Shown in pieces: positions 25,961 to 34,162 of a stretch of 64,000 nt of DNA (position 1 is the stretch's first letter; every line of letters starts with the position of its first letter). The translations under genes and the position numbers were made by a program. Origin of the DNA: a virus; IMG/VR virus record IMGVR_UViG_3300035698_022475, positions 49,459 through 113,458 of that record; one strand, written 5' to 3'. The notes under the pieces are model-generated. The model ran no database searches, was not told the origin of the DNA, and saw nothing but the letters and a program-made list of their open reading frames with translations.

Positions 25961-25965
25961 CAGAT

Positions 25966-26697
25966 CTAACCTCCTGGCCTAGCCGTAGGAGCATAAGCCC
26001 TTCCTGGCCGTACTGTATGCGCACCCCCGATAGCAGCCCTCTCTGCTTGAGCCGCCTGACGAGCCAAAACCTGCTGCCGTACGGCCTCGAAACGAGGCTG
26101 AAGCGCCGGAGGCGCACTCCGCATCAGGGTATTAAACGCCGCGGTCTGGCCGGGAGCAGGTACCATGTGAGCGGGAACCGCGCGCATGTACGCTTGCTGG
26201 GAATTCGCCAAAGTGGGGAACGGAAGCGGCTTCGAGGCGATTCCTGCAGCGCTACGAACAGCCTGCGGCTTACTCATTTGGAGAGGGCCCGACATATGCT
26301 GCTGGACTCTCGGGAGGCGAGTCTCGGGCCTACTCTTGATGAGAGGGTCAATCCACTCGCTTTTCTGCGTTAGAAGCTGCTTATGGCGTGGATCTGGAAT
26401 CTTACCCAGGGTCTTGCGCACACCTTCGAGTTGCCTGTCAGCCTCGCGTCCAAACACGCGCTCTTGAGACTTCAACCGAGGGTCAGCTCCTCCTGTATTG
26501 AAGGCGCGAACGTCTCCCCGTCCCGAAAGGGCTTTCCCGGCAGCGTGTTGATGAGCCCGCACCTGGCCGGCTCTTCGCGCTTCTCCGGTCCATGCAGTCC
26601 ACGGCTTGCCCTTGATGAATCCCTTCATCTTGCGCAGCCACACCGGCACTGCCAGCTTCTCCAGCACAAATCGCATTACCTCAGGCTTGGCACTCAT
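25966..26697 (-). CDS. Basic, proline-rich unknown protein (243 aa)
   Basis: The N-terminal 30 residues are helical and hydrophobic (VLEKLAVPVWLRKMKGF). The remainder is rich in Arg, Pro, Ala and Gln with little predicted hydrophobic core. It resembles disordered virion-associated proteins but no family is identified. ATG overlaps the upstream stop by four bases. Confidence 0.6.
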   Translation of the reverse strand: MSAKPEVMRFVLEKLAVPVWLRKMKGFIKGKPWTAWTGEARRAGQVRAHQHAAGKALSGRGDVRAFNTGGADPRLKSQERVFGREADRQLEGVRKTLGKIPDPRHKQLLTQKSEWIDPLIKSRPETRLPRVQQHMSGPLQMSKPQAVRSAAGIASKPLPFPTLANSQQAYMRAVPAHMVPAPGQTAAFNTLMRSAPPALQPRFEAVRQQVLARQAAQAERAAIGGAHTVRPGRAYAPTARPGG

Positions 26698-26927
26698 TTC
26701 TTCCGGACTTTCTCAGTAACAGGTTCCTTACCAGGACACTCCACTAGAATTATAGCTGTTTTGGCTGTTTCTTCCAAAGAGGAAGTCCTGCATTCAGGAG
26801 GATACTGAGAACGAACGTACTTATGGGCCCCCGATACGCAACCACAAAACGACGTTATATACCCGAAAAGAAAGAGCACCCCCAGAACGAAGGCTACTAG
26901 AACAGTGGCTTTGTAGAGGGGGTTCAC
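26694..26927 (-). CDS. Single-pass membrane protein (77 aa)
   Basis: Residues 7-26 are a hydrophobic helix followed by a short Cys-containing segment (FCGCVSG) and a polar, charged tail. The location of the tail (periplasm or cytoplasm) cannot be decided. Coupled to the next gene by a four-base overlap. Confidence 0.6.
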   Translation of the reverse strand: MNPLYKATVLVAFVLGVLFLFGYITSFCGCVSGAHKYVRSQYPPECRTSSLEETAKTAIILVECPGKEPVTEKVRKK

Positions 26928-26946
26928 GTTGTCAACCGCAGGCGGC

Positions 26947-27255
26947 CTATTTGAAGACCGAGCGTGGTGTTGGCGCGGGTATAGAGGCAGCCGTCCCCTT
27001 GGCCTTCTGTACTTGGGACTTGAAGGTCGGCTGCATCTTCTTCTTCTGGGCGCCTACCAGCGCTTGACGCTTAGCCGGATCCATGGCGGCCATCCCCTTG
27101 CGAGTATAGTCCGCAGCACCCTTGATCTCATAGCCGAGCTTCGACATGGCATCCATGTAGCCCTGCTGCATCGGAGTCAGGTTCTGCTGACCGCCGTTCT
27201 CCGCCGCGAATTTCTCCTGCTCCAATTGAAGAGCGTGCTCGAGTGCCGTAGTCAT
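26947..27255 (-). CDS. Unknown helical protein (102 aa)
   Basis: ATG 27255 has AAGGAGG upstream and is preferred to an earlier in-frame start. Residues 5-70 are helical (amphipathic) and the tail is Lys/Pro-rich. Part of a set with the gene upstream. Function unknown. Confidence 0.6.
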   Translation of the reverse strand: MTTALEHALQLEQEKFAAENGGQQNLTPMQQGYMDAMSKLGYEIKGAADYTRKGMAAMDPAKRQALVGAQKKKMQPTFKSQVQKAKGTAASIPAPTPRSVFK

Positions 27256-27266
27256 GTTCTCCTCCT

Positions 27267-27479
27267 TCAACCCACCTTAACCGCATTAATATTGGTCACT
27301 GATGGGGGCTTCAGACGTGTTCCAGTTCTGGCAGGATCCTGCCACTTATTCTTCTTATCTCTTGAAGTTGCCGGGCCAAATCCCTTTTTAGGAGCGACGA
27401 AAGAGGAAGATGCCTTGGGGGCATCGGCTGCCACCTTACGCAGAACCTCGTCAGCAATTTGCGATACCGTCTTCTTCAT
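27267..27479 (-). CDS. Small protein with MKKTxSQIADEV N-terminal motif (70 aa)
   Basis: The first 17 residues (MKKTVSQIADEVLRKV) form a short amphipathic helix that recurs almost identically at the start of the protein at 50448-50771. The remainder is basic and disordered. A shared targeting or docking helix is inferred. Confidence 0.6.
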   Translation of the reverse strand: MKKTVSQIADEVLRKVAADAPKASSSFVAPKKGFGPATSRDKKNKWQDPARTGTRLKPPSVTNINAVKVG

Positions 27480-27514
27480 TGCGTAGTAATTATATGAGGA
27501 ACATCCTCAAATAC

Positions 27515-27853
27515 CTAGTGTAAGTTCGTCACTCCTGTAATGTGGCTGTGAGGCCTACTATCCATTCCTGGAAGCTCCACGAGAAGCTCTTGTACCCGGG
27601 CCTTGAAATGGTCGACCATCAAATCAGCCGCATGCTCACAAAGAACAGGATCAACGAGAGCGTCACGCAGAGTAAGGGCCGCCCCCTCCATCATGACCTC
27701 GAGACAGTCACGCCACTGGGGCGTCCCGTCAGGCACCGCCGCCACCCCATGCTCTCGCGCATACAGGACCTGGACGCAGGTGTCGCCCTCCTCGTCATTG
27801 GCTTCAGGAGTGAGAAATTCATCTGTAATCTGTATCGTTACTTGTCTGTCCAT
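27515..27853 (-). CDS. Unknown acidic protein (112 aa)
   Basis: ATG 27853 is chosen; a GTG two codons earlier is possible. No Shine-Dalgarno is seen. A -10-like TATGCT lies six bases before the ATG, so the mRNA may be leaderless. The product is acidic with a helical region at about 55-100. It is the first gene after a terminator. Confidence 0.55.
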   Translation of the reverse strand: MDRQVTIQITDEFLTPEANDEEGDTCVQVLYAREHGVAAVPDGTPQWRDCLEVMMEGAALTLRDALVDPVLCEHAADLMVDHFKARVQELLVELPGMDSRPHSHITGVTNLH

Positions 27854-27876
27854 AGACACAGCATAAAGGATTCACC

Positions 27877-27912
27877 CAAAAAAAGAAAAGGACTTTTGTA
27901 GCCCTTTTCTCT
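27877..27912 (-). terminator. Terminator of the amidase gene
   Basis: On the minus strand AGAAAAGG pairs with CCTTTTCT (27903-27910 with 27884-27891), followed by a run of T (27878-27883). It lies just after the stop of the amidase gene. Confidence 0.85.
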
Positions 27913-27920
27913 TGAAGCAC

Positions 27921-28892
27921 TCAGATATCATAGGCCCGAACACTGTAATCTCCCGCGGCAGGCGCAAAAACCATCTGCTGGACCGTCAGATCATTCCGGC
28001 AAATTCTACCGCTTAAAATCTTGAATAAATCCTCGAAACTTTTTCCCTTGTAGCGTTTCGCAGCCCGAAGAGCACTTTCATACCGCCCGTCGCTATCGCC
28101 AATAAAGTCATCGTCATTCAGATGTCCGAGTTCCTCGGTTAAATAGTGGTTGGTCACAACCAGAGGCTTATCATCAAACCAACGAATCGCGCTTTCACGA
28201 CACGTACGTTCAATAACACAGGCATTGTCGACCCCGCACACGGTGAAGAACACAGGGCTGCTGAGAGCAGTATTAGCCAATTGAGAAACGGCATCATCGA
28301 AATCGGTCGCGTTCTCGAGCACCCAGCGCAGTAGAAAAACGGGACCGAAGTCAAACCGCGGTCGTTCAGTGGGGGGCGCCCAATTGAGGGTGACGGAGAA
28401 CTTTTCTGGAACCATCCCAGACAGAATCCCGACAAACCCCGGGTTCGTGACTGCCACCACATCTCGGTCTTCGGTCTCAAGAATACGGACTATAGTCGTA
28501 TACCCCATTTCCAAGAGGTCCCAATCAAGATTGCGAACATGTACAAACCCATTCTTCGCAGTCTTCAAGACCACGGAAGTACAGCCTACTGCAGGAAAAA
28601 ATCTCTCCGACAAATACTGCGCAGCCTGAGCCAGCTCGTAGCTCACATTGGCTGTGATTATGTTGCCTTTACTTACCTGAAGGACTTTTGCCCACCGGCC
28701 GATCTCTTCCCGATACAAACCTCCGGACAAACTGTAGGCATTCGAAAGTACCCACTTAATGAGCGATGAGGCCTTCCCCACATACTCCTCGAGGGGCGCA
28801 AGAGCATTTTCCAAAAGTTCTCGGGCATCTTCAGTATGCTTTTCAATAATGTCGTCAAGGGAAGTGTAGACAGGCGGATCCAATATCATCAT
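27921..28892 (-). CDS. Acid-ceramidase / NAAA-like Ntn amidase (323 aa)
   Basis: VGCTSVVLK places Cys104 where choloylglycine-hydrolase/acid-ceramidase (NAAA) enzymes have their N-terminal nucleophile. HVRNLDWD follows 12 residues later exactly as in that family. Later blocks (VTLNWAP, and VVTNHY near 245) fit the oxyanion and Asn positions. Relatives cut linear amide bonds, such as N-acyl ethanolamines, ceramides or bile salts, after self-cleavage before the Cys. About 100 residues precede the Cys, a length like that of the pro-peptide. No signal peptide is visible. I know of no established role in a phage: lipid attack, signal quenching or drug resistance are guesses. Confidence 0.75.
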   Translation of the reverse strand: MMILDPPVYTSLDDIIEKHTEDARELLENALAPLEEYVGKASSLIKWVLSNAYSLSGGLYREEIGRWAKVLQVSKGNIITANVSYELAQAAQYLSERFFPAVGCTSVVLKTAKNGFVHVRNLDWDLLEMGYTTIVRILETEDRDVVAVTNPGFVGILSGMVPEKFSVTLNWAPPTERPRFDFGPVFLLRWVLENATDFDDAVSQLANTALSSPVFFTVCGVDNACVIERTCRESAIRWFDDKPLVVTNHYLTEELGHLNDDDFIGDSDGRYESALRAAKRYKGKSFEDLFKILSGRICRNDLTVQQMVFAPAAGDYSVRAYDI

Positions 28893-28909
28893 AAGCCTCC
28901 TCTTTGGTG

Positions 28910-28938
28910 TTTAACACTTTTACCTTTTTTCGTATACT
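28910..28938 (+). promoter_or_regulatory. Sigma70-like promoter for the YiiX-like gene
   Basis: TTTAAC (28910-28915) and TATACT (28933-28938) are spaced by 17 bp, 25 bp before the ATG at 28963. The region lies between divergent genes. Confidence 0.55.
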
Positions 28939-28962
28939 ATTTGGAGCAAAGGAAAAACTTGA

Positions 28963-30204
28963 ATGCCTACTACAGATCAAAATAACGACCTGACTCCGCT
29001 GCTGATGGCAGGAGGACTCGGGGCTGCCCCGTTCGCTGGCCTCATTGGAGAGCGGGCTATCACCAAAGACCCATTTCACAACAAAAATATCAAACGCATG
29101 TCCCCGGAGAAACTAGAGCAATTGGCTCGCGCAGGAGACGTTATACTAGCGTCCCGGCGGCAGGGAAGTTCGGTACGCTACAAACTGCCACAGCTCTTGG
29201 CCACAGGAAGCGAATTCTACCACACTGAACCTATAGCGGGGACCTACCAGCCTCGCGATAGTAATATCGATACAGGCAAAACAGAATATGGCAAACGGAC
29301 AGGGAGAGCCCTCGATTCCGGTAGAATGGAATACTCCGGAAAAAAGGTAAACCCCGCAGAGATCCTCAAAAAAGGTCCCGGCGAATTCGCACATCGCATC
29401 CCATTAGCAGACTACGAAGACACCCTCCTCATGCGCCCCAACAAGAAACTGTCCCCGGCCGACCTTAAGAAACTACAGCTCTCCCTTATTGAACAAAGTG
29501 CAAAGAAATACAGCAAACCAATGGGCACTCGTAGCCTGTTGCGCGACATCTTTCTCCCCAAAATACCGGGGGTCACTGGAAGAGTAGGTCCCAGGGTACT
29601 CTGTGAAGGAAATATGTGTTCCTCGCTCCCCGCAACTTCCTGGAAAGAAGTGGCAGGAGAACAAATCGCCAGAGGAAAACACCCCAAACATGTACTCCCT
29701 GCAGACTTCCTGAGAGAAGGATCCCCCTTCAAACCTGTCGCCGCATCTCTGGCAAATCCAGAAGCCCTAAAGAATACCACTGCCAACCGTATGGCGTTTC
29801 GGGGTGGTCTGGGGACGGCTATGGCAGGAACCGGTCTAGCAGCATACTACGAGCCTGAAATACTTCCCGGCATCGCCGCAGCGGCCGGAGTCCCGATGGC
29901 CTCTCGCACAGTTCTGGACTACCTACACAACAAAAACCCTAAAACAGTCAAAAACTTAAAGCTCCGCGCACTCCTCCAAAAGCTCAAACCTAAAAAATCC
30001 GGAGGCTACCTTCTTCCGCCAGGTATGGACATGGTTGAGAACACCGGGGAATGGACCAAGGCCCTCCGAAATATTCGCAAGCCAGGTAAGCCGCTTCCCA
30101 AAGCCATGATGAGTCTCCTCAAGCGCTTCGGAAAACGAACAGCGCCTTTGGCCGTCGGATCAGGCCTCGCCGCATACCTGGGTACCAAGGCTCTCACCGA
30201 CTAA
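28963..30204 (+). CDS. YiiX/NlpC-P60-like cysteine hydrolase with membrane-type tail (413 aa)
   Basis: The order GDVIL (59-63), FYHTEP with His87, and later CEGNMCSS (Cys214 and Cys219) matches permuted papain-like (YiiX/NlpC-P60) domains, where His precedes the catalytic Cys. Two glycine/alanine-rich hydrophobic segments (about 270-300 and 395-410) could enter a membrane. Such enzymes cleave peptide or acyl-amide bonds. A role in the virion or in lysis is inferred. This is the only plus-strand gene between 21 and 64 kb, and it has its own promoter. Confidence 0.6.
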   Translation: MPTTDQNNDLTPLLMAGGLGAAPFAGLIGERAITKDPFHNKNIKRMSPEKLEQLARAGDVILASRRQGSSVRYKLPQLLATGSEFYHTEPIAGTYQPRDSNIDTGKTEYGKRTGRALDSGRMEYSGKKVNPAEILKKGPGEFAHRIPLADYEDTLLMRPNKKLSPADLKKLQLSLIEQSAKKYSKPMGTRSLLRDIFLPKIPGVTGRVGPRVLCEGNMCSSLPATSWKEVAGEQIARGKHPKHVLPADFLREGSPFKPVAASLANPEALKNTTANRMAFRGGLGTAMAGTGLAAYYEPEILPGIAAAAGVPMASRTVLDYLHNKNPKTVKNLKLRALLQKLKPKKSGGYLLPPGMDMVENTGEWTKALRNIRKPGKPLPKAMMSLLKRFGKRTAPLAVGSGLAAYLGTKALTD

Positions 30205-30494
30205 TCACAGCATGTTCCTCTTTTGCTCCCGCGAACCGTTTGCGCTTGAGCAACCCCTCGACCTCGAACCTGAATCAACTCGTGCATCACACCATCAATA
30301 TCTACGGACACTCTAAACTGTCCTGGGTTATTCCGTGCGAGAGCACCCAGGGCTTTCGTGGCAGGACATGAGTCAGAGAACTCAGCCGACGGGGGAGTAG
30401 GGACATCCCACATATAACGGTACGGAGTTATCGTTACCCAGGACCGCTGGGCAGCATTGTAAACCTGTAAATAGAAAATGTTTTCTTCATCCAT
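30201..30494 (-). CDS. Unknown protein, probably leaderless (97 aa)
   Basis: The ATG is only six bases after a TATCAT -10 element that itself follows the T-tract of a terminator. The mRNA would therefore start at or beside the ATG, and no Shine-Dalgarno exists. The product is a small beta-rich protein ending in a Cys pair. It converges with the plus-strand YiiX-like gene, overlapping its 3' end by four bases. Confidence 0.6.
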   Translation of the reverse strand: MDEENIFYLQVYNAAQRSWVTITPYRYMWDVPTPPSAEFSDSCPATKALGALARNNPGQFRVSVDIDGVMHELIQVRGRGVAQAQTVRGSKRGTCCD

Positions 30495-30500
30495 AACGTA

Positions 30501-30509
30501 ATGATAGCA
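30501..30509 (-). promoter_or_regulatory. Extended -10 promoter fused to a terminator
   Basis: Minus-strand TGC-TATCAT begins on the last T of the preceding terminator's T-run. The next gene's ATG lies six bases downstream. Confidence 0.6.
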
Positions 30510-30534
30510 AAAAAAGAGCGACGGCCGCTCTTTT
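30509..30534 (-). terminator. Terminator of the DUF3846-like gene
   Basis: AAGAGCG pairs with CGCTCTT around five bases (30514-30532), with seven T on the minus strand. Confidence 0.88.
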
Positions 30535-30540
30535 GATGTT

Positions 30541-31182
30541 TCACTTCAGTTGGTCTTCCCGAAGAATAATCACCGGGCCTACCATGTCCTGGCCAACGAG
30601 TTGAGATGCTGCATTGTTGTACGGCATGTTCTGGAGGAGTCCCTCCTCGTTCACGATGGCGATGCGCTTCTCCTCATTGGGGAATTGCACAACTTCGATC
30701 ATGCCACCTACGTAACTTTGGAGTTGCTTGAGTGTGTACCCCATCTCGGGGTCCTCGGGAGGAGGAATGTTCGCCACGGAGCCATCAGGAGCAATAACGA
30801 TGTTCGGCTGCTCCAGTGGGGGGAGACCTCCCGTCTTCTGGACATAGTCCTCGATTATTTCGAGATCAATCTTCCCCTCGTCCGCACGTTCCCGCGCACG
30901 CTCCAGTACCCCAGGACCGCTGGTAACGAGAGCTTGGAGAGCTACTCCTGCCTCGACGCTACCTCCTGTGGCTTGGGCAATCATGTTCACATGCGATTCC
31001 ATGATGCCCGCCATAAGGTAGGTAAGCTGGAGCAGCGTCGCAGGGGACACCAGTTCCTCGCCGGGCTTCTTCCCATCTTCATGAATGACAACTTCGACAT
31101 TGGGATCCTTCTCGTCCACAAGAGTGGAGAGGGGATCGACGTTGAACTTCAAACTAATACGGGCACGCACTGACTTGGACAT
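30541..31182 (-). CDS. Protein with C-terminal DUF3846-like domain (213 aa)
   Basis: The last ~70 residues (from LKQLQSYVGGMIEVV through NEEGLLQNMPYNNAAS to VGPVIIL) follow the conserved pattern of the DUF3846 family, common in phages and plasmids and without a known function. The N-terminal 110 residues look like an independent alpha/beta domain with a glycine-rich helix. AGGAGG precedes the ATG, next to a palindrome at 31192-31204. Confidence 0.75.
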   Translation of the reverse strand: MSKSVRARISLKFNVDPLSTLVDEKDPNVEVVIHEDGKKPGEELVSPATLLQLTYLMAGIMESHVNMIAQATGGSVEAGVALQALVTSGPGVLERARERADEGKIDLEIIEDYVQKTGGLPPLEQPNIVIAPDGSVANIPPPEDPEMGYTLKQLQSYVGGMIEVVQFPNEEKRIAIVNEEGLLQNMPYNNAASQLVGQDMVGPVIILREDQLK

Positions 31183-31191
31183 AAATCCTCC

Positions 31192-31204
31192 TTTACGTCG
31201 TAAA
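31192..31204. repeat. TTTACGTCGTAAA palindrome, copy 2
   Basis: A 13-bp dyad abutting the Shine-Dalgarno of the gene starting at 31182. Placement beside a start would suit translational or transcriptional control. Confidence 0.5.
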
Positions 31205-31212
31205 CTAGCGTT

Positions 31213-31617
31213 CTAGTCACTTAGAATACACCCACTCTCCCGAATAGACTTGATCATCCACTCGTAACCACAGAAACCTCGGGTCTCACGGCGCAGGCGT
31301 CGTGCTTCTTGCGGGGTAACCGCTCGTGCACGGATACTCGCTGCCCATCCATCTCCGAAGTCATAACGGTAAGGGGACTCTGCGATGATCTTCTCTGCGA
31401 GTTTCTTTGCTTTTTGAGCAGGACCGAACTTAGTGAGATGTGCGTAACAGTTACCCTCTCCAGTCCCCTTACCGTCCCAGGCATTGTTACTGGGCATCGA
31501 CAGTTCGAACGCGACCGTGAGGGACTTGGGTTGTTTCGATTTGTAGAAAGTGCCTAAACACTTAATGCATAGACCTTCTTGAAGTACTGCATCTGTATTG
31601 CATTCGTTACACTTCAT
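31213..31617 (-). CDS. Zinc-knuckle protein (134 aa)
   Basis: The start is set at ATG 31617 (MKCNECNTD), which overlaps the upstream stop by 11 nt. Cys3/Cys6 and a Cys-x2-Cys at about 17-20 form a likely N-terminal zinc ribbon. A mixed alpha/beta domain with YDFGDGWAAS follows. No function assigned. Confidence 0.65.
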   Translation of the reverse strand: MKCNECNTDAVLQEGLCIKCLGTFYKSKQPKSLTVAFELSMPSNNAWDGKGTGEGNCYAHLTKFGPAQKAKKLAEKIIAESPYRYDFGDGWAASIRARAVTPQEARRLRRETRGFCGYEWMIKSIRESGCILSD

Positions 31618-32008
31618 TGGCCGCGCACGCTTCCCTGAGGCCGAGGCGTTCCCAGGCGTCATCGGGGATGAACGCCACGCGCTGCTCCAGAATGGTATCC
31701 TGTAACTCCGAAGACGTAACGACACGCTTGACGAAGTCGTCAGAGACAACACACCAACCGCCCGTGCGATAAGGATTCTTCATGTCAGAGGCACTCTTGG
31801 CTTCGTCGACGCTGATGAAGATGACGCCCTGCTTCATGTACTTTTGGCACTTGTCACAAGGCTCCTGATCGAAGGCGACTCCTTTAGGCGCCTCAGCATC
31901 CCCCTTGATCCTGCCCATGAGGACGATTTCGTTCTTATCCTCTCCACAGAGGAAACACTTCGGGATAGTGGGATTGAGTCCATGCTTTTCGGACAGCTTG
32001 ATGTTCAT
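31607..32008 (-). CDS. Double Cys-x2-Cys protein (133 aa)
   Basis: CFLCGEDKNEIV near 18 and CDKCQKYMKQG near 51 supply two knuckles. FISVDE and RTGGWCVV follow. This layout occurs in a small phage/bacterial protein family I recognise but cannot name. Start overlaps the previous stop by four bases. Confidence 0.7.
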   Translation of the reverse strand: MNIKLSEKHGLNPTIPKCFLCGEDKNEIVLMGRIKGDAEAPKGVAFDQEPCDKCQKYMKQGVIFISVDEAKSASDMKNPYRTGGWCVVSDDFVKRVVTSSELQDTILEQRVAFIPDDAWERLGLREACAANEV

Positions 32009-32211
32009 TTGATTTTAAACTCCTTTGCTTTTCCGCTGTGACCACACTTGAGACAGTGAAACGGTGATTCGTTATTCCACTCAAGGTCCGTGAAGTCTGA
32101 GACACCGTCATCACTTACATTGCGGAAAAGCGCTTCGCCGAAGACGTCAAAAGGGCCCTCGGATTTGCACTCAGGACATTGGATGCCTTGTAGCACGTTT
32201 TTGTTTGTCAT
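32005..32211 (-). CDS. Small zinc-ribbon protein (68 aa)
   Basis: CPECKS near 12 and HCLKCGHSG near 52 are typical zinc-ribbon halves. It starts one base after the next gene's stop and overlaps the following start by four bases. Confidence 0.7.
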   Translation of the reverse strand: MTNKNVLQGIQCPECKSEGPFDVFGEALFRNVSDDGVSDFTDLEWNNESPFHCLKCGHSGKAKEFKIK

Positions 32212-32541
32212 CTATTTCCTCTCGTACTCGACGCCCACCACTTTGCCGACGGACTCGAGAAGCTTCTTCAGCTCGGGGTTGCGTCCACCCCAGCACAGAA
32301 ACGTATACGTTCCTTTAGGAAGGTTGTGCTTGTTGGCTGCGATGTACGTGTTGGCCGCCTTCTCGGTGAAGAAGACGCTTTGGCCATACTCGACGCTACG
32401 CTCTACGCGGTCACCCTCCTCATTGAGATCCTGATAACGTAAATCGTAGTAGTACGGCGTCGAAGTTGATCGGTTGTCTTGGGTATTGAGTTCGGTCATG
32501 AATTCTTTGAGCCATCGAATGGCTGCGAAGTCGTCAGTCAT
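32212..32541 (-). CDS. Unknown protein (109 aa)
   Basis: Starts MTDDFAAIRWLKEF, similar to the start of the gene at 32891-33184 (MTDDFKIM), which may reflect old duplication of the 5' end. The middle is polar and the C-terminus alpha/beta. No function recognised. Confidence 0.6.
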   Translation of the reverse strand: MTDDFAAIRWLKEFMTELNTQDNRSTSTPYYYDLRYQDLNEEGDRVERSVEYGQSVFFTEKAANTYIAANKHNLPKGTYTFLCWGGRNPELKKLLESVGKVVGVEYERK

Positions 32542-32543
32542 AC

Positions 32544-32891
32544 TTAATCGCCTTTCAACATGGAGAAGAACTCTTTGTAGGGCATCATAGTAGCCTGCGC
32601 ACAGTCCTCCTTGCCTTTCTTTATTTGTTCCTTCAGCACATCCATATCCCCGGTAGCAATGTCTTTCTTGGCCTGGGATATTGCTCCGTCTTTAGTACGG
32701 GCATGCTGGACTAAAGCACCGCAGTCCTCGGACGCTACGTGCCATTGCTTGAGTTTGGGGTGCCGGAAGACGAGACCGTAGACGCCCTCTGCGAGCTTGA
32801 CTCGGGAGTATTCCTCAATCTCGGTCTTCACAAATCGCCCAACCCCTCCGTGCATGAAGGGCTCCGGCTTCCAGGTATAAATCTCAGGCAT
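32544..32891 (-). CDS. Unknown protein (115 aa)
   Basis: ATG 32891 has AGGAGG upstream and shares bases with the previous stop (TGATG); a GTG one codon earlier is less likely. The product is mixed alpha/beta with a central VYGLVFRHPKLKQWHV strand pair and a helical, Lys-rich end. Confidence 0.6.
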   Translation of the reverse strand: MPEIYTWKPEPFMHGGVGRFVKTEIEEYSRVKLAEGVYGLVFRHPKLKQWHVASEDCGALVQHARTKDGAISQAKKDIATGDMDVLKEQIKKGKEDCAQATMMPYKEFFSMLKGD

Positions 32892-33184
32892 CACTCGTCC
32901 TCCTTGTCTCGCCTCAGGACCATTCCGACGGTCTTCAGCGGGTATTTGAATTCAGCATCTACCGTGATGGAGTCCTGTACCTGGGCGAGGTTGGAAAGCT
33001 TCACAGCAGGGGACTCATCGCCATCTTCAGGCGCAAATATCCAGACTTCCCCCGGGGGAATATCTTTCGATACGTGAATAGTGAGTCCGAAGAGTCGTCC
33101 GTCCTCCTGAAGATAGGAGACGGCGAGGCTGGCTAGGTTTGGGGGGACGTCTTGTGCGGACATTATCTTGAAGTCATCGGTCAT
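32891..33184 (-). CDS. Unknown beta-rich protein (97 aa)
   Basis: Residues 30-90 look like a small beta domain (TIHVSKDIPPGEVWIFAPE). GGAG lies upstream. Part of the tight string of small genes from 31.2 to 34.9 kb. No function assigned. Confidence 0.6.
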   Translation of the reverse strand: MTDDFKIMSAQDVPPNLASLAVSYLQEDGRLFGLTIHVSKDIPPGEVWIFAPEDGDESPAVKLSNLAQVQDSITVDAEFKYPLKTVGMVLRRDKEDE

Positions 33185-33197
33185 GTGGAGTCTCCTT

Positions 33198-33743
33198 TCA
33201 GTCCTCTCCCAAAAGCTTCATGAGCTTCTCTGCGAGCCTTTGATTCCATCTCTTCTCCTCCGGCTCCAGATCCGCATACTTGGTGGTCATCTCACGTTTC
33301 CAGCGTTCCGCATCTTCTCTCTGGATAAGGTGCTGCCCGTACGCAAAGCACTCATCTTCATCCATGTACGTAGAACGCTCTTCGAGGAGATCCTTCATCC
33401 ATTGAGACCACGATTCTTCGTGAAGAAAAGCAGCAAGCTTCTCGCGCTTCTGGTCTACCGCGGTTCCTTGGTCCCCTGAGTAGATTGCTTCTGTCCCGTC
33501 CATATCCCAACTCAACAACATGTCGGCCTGTGCATCTTCGTAAGACAACTCAAATGCGGTATCCGGAGCGGGCATCAAGTCGATGAATTCTCTGCCGTCG
33601 TCTTCGGTAGTGATACTGGGAGTAACAAGCATATCTATATCCGGTTGCAGAGGATCGTCGTAGCGCATGACATATCTCACTACTCCGCCATTAACTATGA
33701 TCTTTAAAAGATGTTTCCCTCTTAACGGTTTTTGTTTATCCAT
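33198..33743 (-). CDS. Acidic unknown protein (181 aa)
   Basis: ATG 33743 (MDKQKPLRGKH) follows GGAG and overlaps the upstream gene by eight bases; a longer frame upstream is out of keeping with it. Residues 1-90 are beta-rich, and the second half is helical and strongly charged. Confidence 0.6.
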   Translation of the reverse strand: MDKQKPLRGKHLLKIIVNGGVVRYVMRYDDPLQPDIDMLVTPSITTEDDGREFIDLMPAPDTAFELSYEDAQADMLLSWDMDGTEAIYSGDQGTAVDQKREKLAAFLHEESWSQWMKDLLEERSTYMDEDECFAYGQHLIQREDAERWKREMTTKYADLEPEEKRWNQRLAEKLMKLLGED

Positions 33744-34161
33744 TCTCGTATTTCTCCTTCCATAGAGCGTCGAGACGCTCCACTTCGTCATAGGCAAAGT
33801 TGATGGCCTTCCGTATGTCGCCCTGTGCAGACTTCGAGATGTACATCTCATAGGCCTTCTCGCGCGTGAGGGGAGGGTCAGTCAGCAGTTCGTTGTCATA
33901 GTAGTATCCGGGGCACCCAAGAGTATCGGCCATCCACTCTAAGACACGATGGATGTAGATGCGCTCGGTGATGTCTATCCACGAGCTGTAATCGAAACCC
34001 ATTGGATGCCTGATGTCGTCAGGGCAATAAGAAAGCAGTGTATCGAGCCGGGCTGCCACGGGATCCGTGTCAGGACACGGCTTCAGATTCCTCCTCAGGA
34101 AGTTGAACATCTTGTTCTGTAGGTCAGCAGTAGGTGCTGACACGGAAAGCGTGTAGCCCAT
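33736..34161 (-). CDS. Unknown helical protein (141 aa)
   Basis: Starts MGYTLSVSAPTADLQNKMF. Mostly helical, with several Asp/Tyr/Trp residues and four spread cysteines. Structure and spacing fit a real gene; nothing further is recognised. Confidence 0.6.
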   Translation of the reverse strand: MGYTLSVSAPTADLQNKMFNFLRRNLKPCPDTDPVAARLDTLLSYCPDDIRHPMGFDYSSWIDITERIYIHRVLEWMADTLGCPGYYYDNELLTDPPLTREKAYEMYISKSAQGDIRKAINFAYDEVERLDALWKEKYENG

Positions 34162-34162
34162 C

